NCBI RefSeq assembly: GCF_000024625.1
Contig: NC_013407.1
Coordinates: 868,001-932,000, forward strand
DNA: 64,000 nt
Origin: Methanocaldococcus vulcanius M7
GTDB taxonomy: Archaea; AGJL01; Methanococci; Methanococcales; Methanocaldococcaceae
Direction: 5' to 3'
The stretch's first letter is position 1; each line of letters opens with the position of its first letter. Position numbers and translations under genes: made by a program. This document shows positions 62,765 through 64,000 of this stretch, piece by piece. The notes under the pieces were generated by a model. That model was not told where the DNA came from. It saw only the letters and a program-made list of their open reading frames with translations, and ran no database searches.

Positions 62765-63646
62765 TTATTTGGAGATAATGATATAATCCGTCTCTACCCT
62801 CTCATCTGTTCCTTTAACCTTCATATCTCCGTTCTCAATAACTATTACATCTCCATCTTTAAAGTTTCCTTTTACTTCTATAATTTTAAAAGTATTTGGA
62901 TTTGGATCTATCTTATCAACAGCTATATATTCATCATACAGATGAAGTTTTCCATCTTTTATAACACCGATCTCTCCATTTTTTACGATCTTGTTTACTA
63001 TACTCATAACCTTTCCAAAATCGATTAATTGCTGTCTTAATTTTTCTCTATATTCAAATAAGTCCCCAATATCCTTTTTAATAACTTCTTCAAAGTTCTT
63101 TTCATATTTGTTCACACTATATATGTCATACTCTTTGCTTACTGTCGGATGCCATTTTAACTTTTCAAAGATCTCTCTTATCTCACTTTCAATCTGTTGA
63201 ATAGGCATCATTGGGAATAATTTCGCCTTGTTTCTTAACTCTTCCTCAGCCCTATTTTTTAAAAACTTATTTCCAAATATCACCAATCCAAATCCTTCTT
63301 TTATTATTTCTTTTGTAATTGTGTCGTTTAGAATATCTATTATAGCACATTTTCCTTTGGTTGCATAGACCCTTCTCCTTTTAGCATCAACCCCCAAACT
63401 TCTAACTTCTCCACAAACCACTGTATCAGATATTTTTCTAACCTTCTCTCGGTCATCTTCTATTATTATTTTAACCCCTAACTCCTCTGCTAATTTGTAA
63501 AGTTCTTCTTCGGTTTTTATTTCTCCACTATATAATTTCTCCTCTAACAACTTTCTTTTTTCTTCATTTCCTCTAAAAAATATCTGTCTCCTATCTCCTC
63601 CTATAACTGCTCCATTCTTTCCATAATAACAAATTACCAATGTCAT
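62765..63646 (-). CDS. DUF2121 protein (proteasome-like fold)
   Basis: This matches the DUF2121 family of methanogens. The N-terminal [25 protein letters not shown] resembles the start of Ntn-hydrolase/proteasome folds, in which a Thr or other nucleophile follows the initiator Met and a GGDRR-like turn follows; enzyme activity has not been shown to my knowledge. The middle is helical ([46 protein letters not shown]) and the C-terminal 80 residues are beta-rich. The ATG at 63646 follows GAGGTG by six bases; the GTG at 63655 is part of that site. It is divergent from nikR. Confidence 0.8.
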   Translation of the reverse strand: MTLVICYYGKNGAVIGGDRRQIFFRGNEEKRKLLEEKLYSGEIKTEEELYKLAEELGVKIIIEDDREKVRKISDTVVCGEVRSLGVDAKRRRVYATKGKCAIIDILNDTITKEIIKEGFGLVIFGNKFLKNRAEEELRNKAKLFPMMPIQQIESEIREIFEKLKWHPTVSKEYDIYSVNKYEKNFEEVIKKDIGDLFEYREKLRQQLIDFGKVMSIVNKIVKNGEIGVIKDGKLHLYDEYIAVDKIDPNPNTFKIIEVKGNFKDGDVIVIENGDMKVKGTDERVETDYIIISK

Positions 63647-63702
63647 AAAAGACACCTCTCAACACACTTAGTATTATTATTATAGTTAATATTATATATT
63701 AG

Positions 63703-63719
63703 TTATTACATAGTAATAA
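63703..63719. promoter_or_regulatory. Inverted repeat upstream of nikR
   Basis: TTATTAC-ATA-GTAATAA is a perfect 7-bp inverted repeat with a three-base centre, 31 bases before the nikR start in the spacer shared with the DUF2121 gene. The position suits an operator for NikR autoregulation. It differs from the E. coli NikR site (GTATGA-N16-TCATAC), so the link is only positional. The surrounding sequence is nearly pure A+T, which raises the chance of a random palindrome. Confidence 0.35.
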
Positions 63720-63750
63720 TAAAACGTGCAAAAATTGAATGAGGGGGATA

Positions 63751-64000
63751 ATGACAGATATGGATAGGATAAGTATATCTCTACCTTCAAAACTCTTGAA
63801 AGAGTTTGATGAGATAATTGCTGAAAGGGGTTATGCAAGTAGAAGTGAGGCAATAAGAGATGCAATTAGAGATTATATTATAAAACATAAATGGATTCAT
63901 AGTTTAGAGGGAGAAAGAGCAGGGAGTATAAGTGTTATATATAATCATCATGCGTCTGATGTTATGGAAAAGATCACTGAAATTCAGCATAATTATACGG
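63751..64000 (+). CDS. nikR: Nickel-responsive regulator NikR (5' part)
   Basis: The frame runs to the window edge with 83 residues. The N-terminal ribbon-helix-helix (DRISISLPSKLLKEFDEIIAERGYASRSEAIRDAIRDYII) binds DNA, and the start of the metal-binding ACT-like domain follows (AGSISVIYNHHASDVMEKITEIQHN), with the paired His of the nickel site in YNHHASD. NikR controls nickel uptake; nickel is needed for hydrogenases and coenzyme F430 in methanogens. The ATG at 63751 follows GAGGGGGATA. The 3' end is outside the window. Confidence 0.92.
   Translation, partial: MTDMDRISISLPSKLLKEFDEIIAERGYASRSEAIRDAIRDYIIKHKWIHSLEGERAGSISVIYNHHASDVMEKITEIQHNYT

Noticed and set aside
62675-63028. A 117-residue plus-strand frame rich in Tyr, Ile and Phe
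   Set aside because: It is antisense to the DUF2121 gene and AT-rich spacer; its composition is what random AT sequence gives.
1-64000. tRNA and rRNA genes
   Set aside because: I looked for T-loop-like strings such as TTCGAATC or TTCAAATCC with matching stems and found them only inside protein genes. Weak cases could be missed without a tRNA model search.

Overview
The window is AT-rich archaeal DNA (roughly 30% G+C by eye) and almost certainly comes from a hyperthermophilic methanogen of the Methanocaldococcus / M. jannaschii group. The evidence is methanogen- and archaea-specific genes: homoaconitase for coenzyme B, F420H2:NADP oxidoreductase, CobY, type II dehydroquinate synthase, bifunctional FBP aldolase/phosphatase, the DUF39/NIL-ferredoxin homocysteine system, fibrillarin, Cbf5, Nob1, Spt5, TrmY and L10e. 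Start sites carry GGTGA-type ribosome binding sites and promoters have TATA boxes. It is not the M. jannaschii type strain: the phosphoenolpyruvate synthase has no intein.

Layout. 1-4.2 kb: a HerA-type ATPase, then a minus-strand operon (Trm112-like zinc ribbon without a normal start codon, ThpR/LigT, two unknown proteins). 4.5-9.6 kb: a split archaeal glutamate synthase with an FrhB-type F420-binding subunit. 9.7-11.9 kb: trpBA, interrupted by a hairpin insert that leaves a second copy of the trpB 3' end. 12-18.7 kb: RNA-processing genes (fibrillarin, PUA protein, Cbf5, methyltransferase, RNase Z), a GC-rich candidate RNA gene, and fno. 18.9-20.5 kb: a 20-repeat CRISPR array with a long leader and no cas genes nearby. 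20.5-44.4 kb: mostly metabolic and information genes (GGGP synthase, DHQ synthase II, a FIST sensor-regulator, ThrC, Nob1, MetE, TrmY, a PhoU-like regulator, a TPP enzyme, homocysteine synthesis, Spt5, DapF, CobY, HacA).

44.5-52.0 kb is the accessory region: a type I restriction-modification operon (hsdM, hsdS, hsdR) with two toxin-antitoxin pairs between S and R. One is a DUF104/PIN pair; the other is a MntA/HepT pair whose toxin is frameshifted before its catalytic motif. 52.4 kb holds a clear C/D box guide RNA. 52.5-64 kb returns to core genes: a DUF364 protein, a flavodoxin, FBP aldolase/phosphatase with its LysR neighbour, PEP synthase, L10e, a glycosyltransferase, a secreted Thr/Asn-rich protein, a 56-residue membrane protein, MinD, a DUF2121 protein, and the start of nikR.

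How they fit together: nitrogen enters through the F420-linked glutamate synthase set. Carbon passes PEP synthase and FBP aldolase/phosphatase in gluconeogenesis. DUF39/NIL-Fd makes homocysteine, which MetE methylates. HacA and CobY feed cofactor synthesis, and NikR governs nickel. No protein or nucleotide search was run; names rest on motifs and remembered family sequences.
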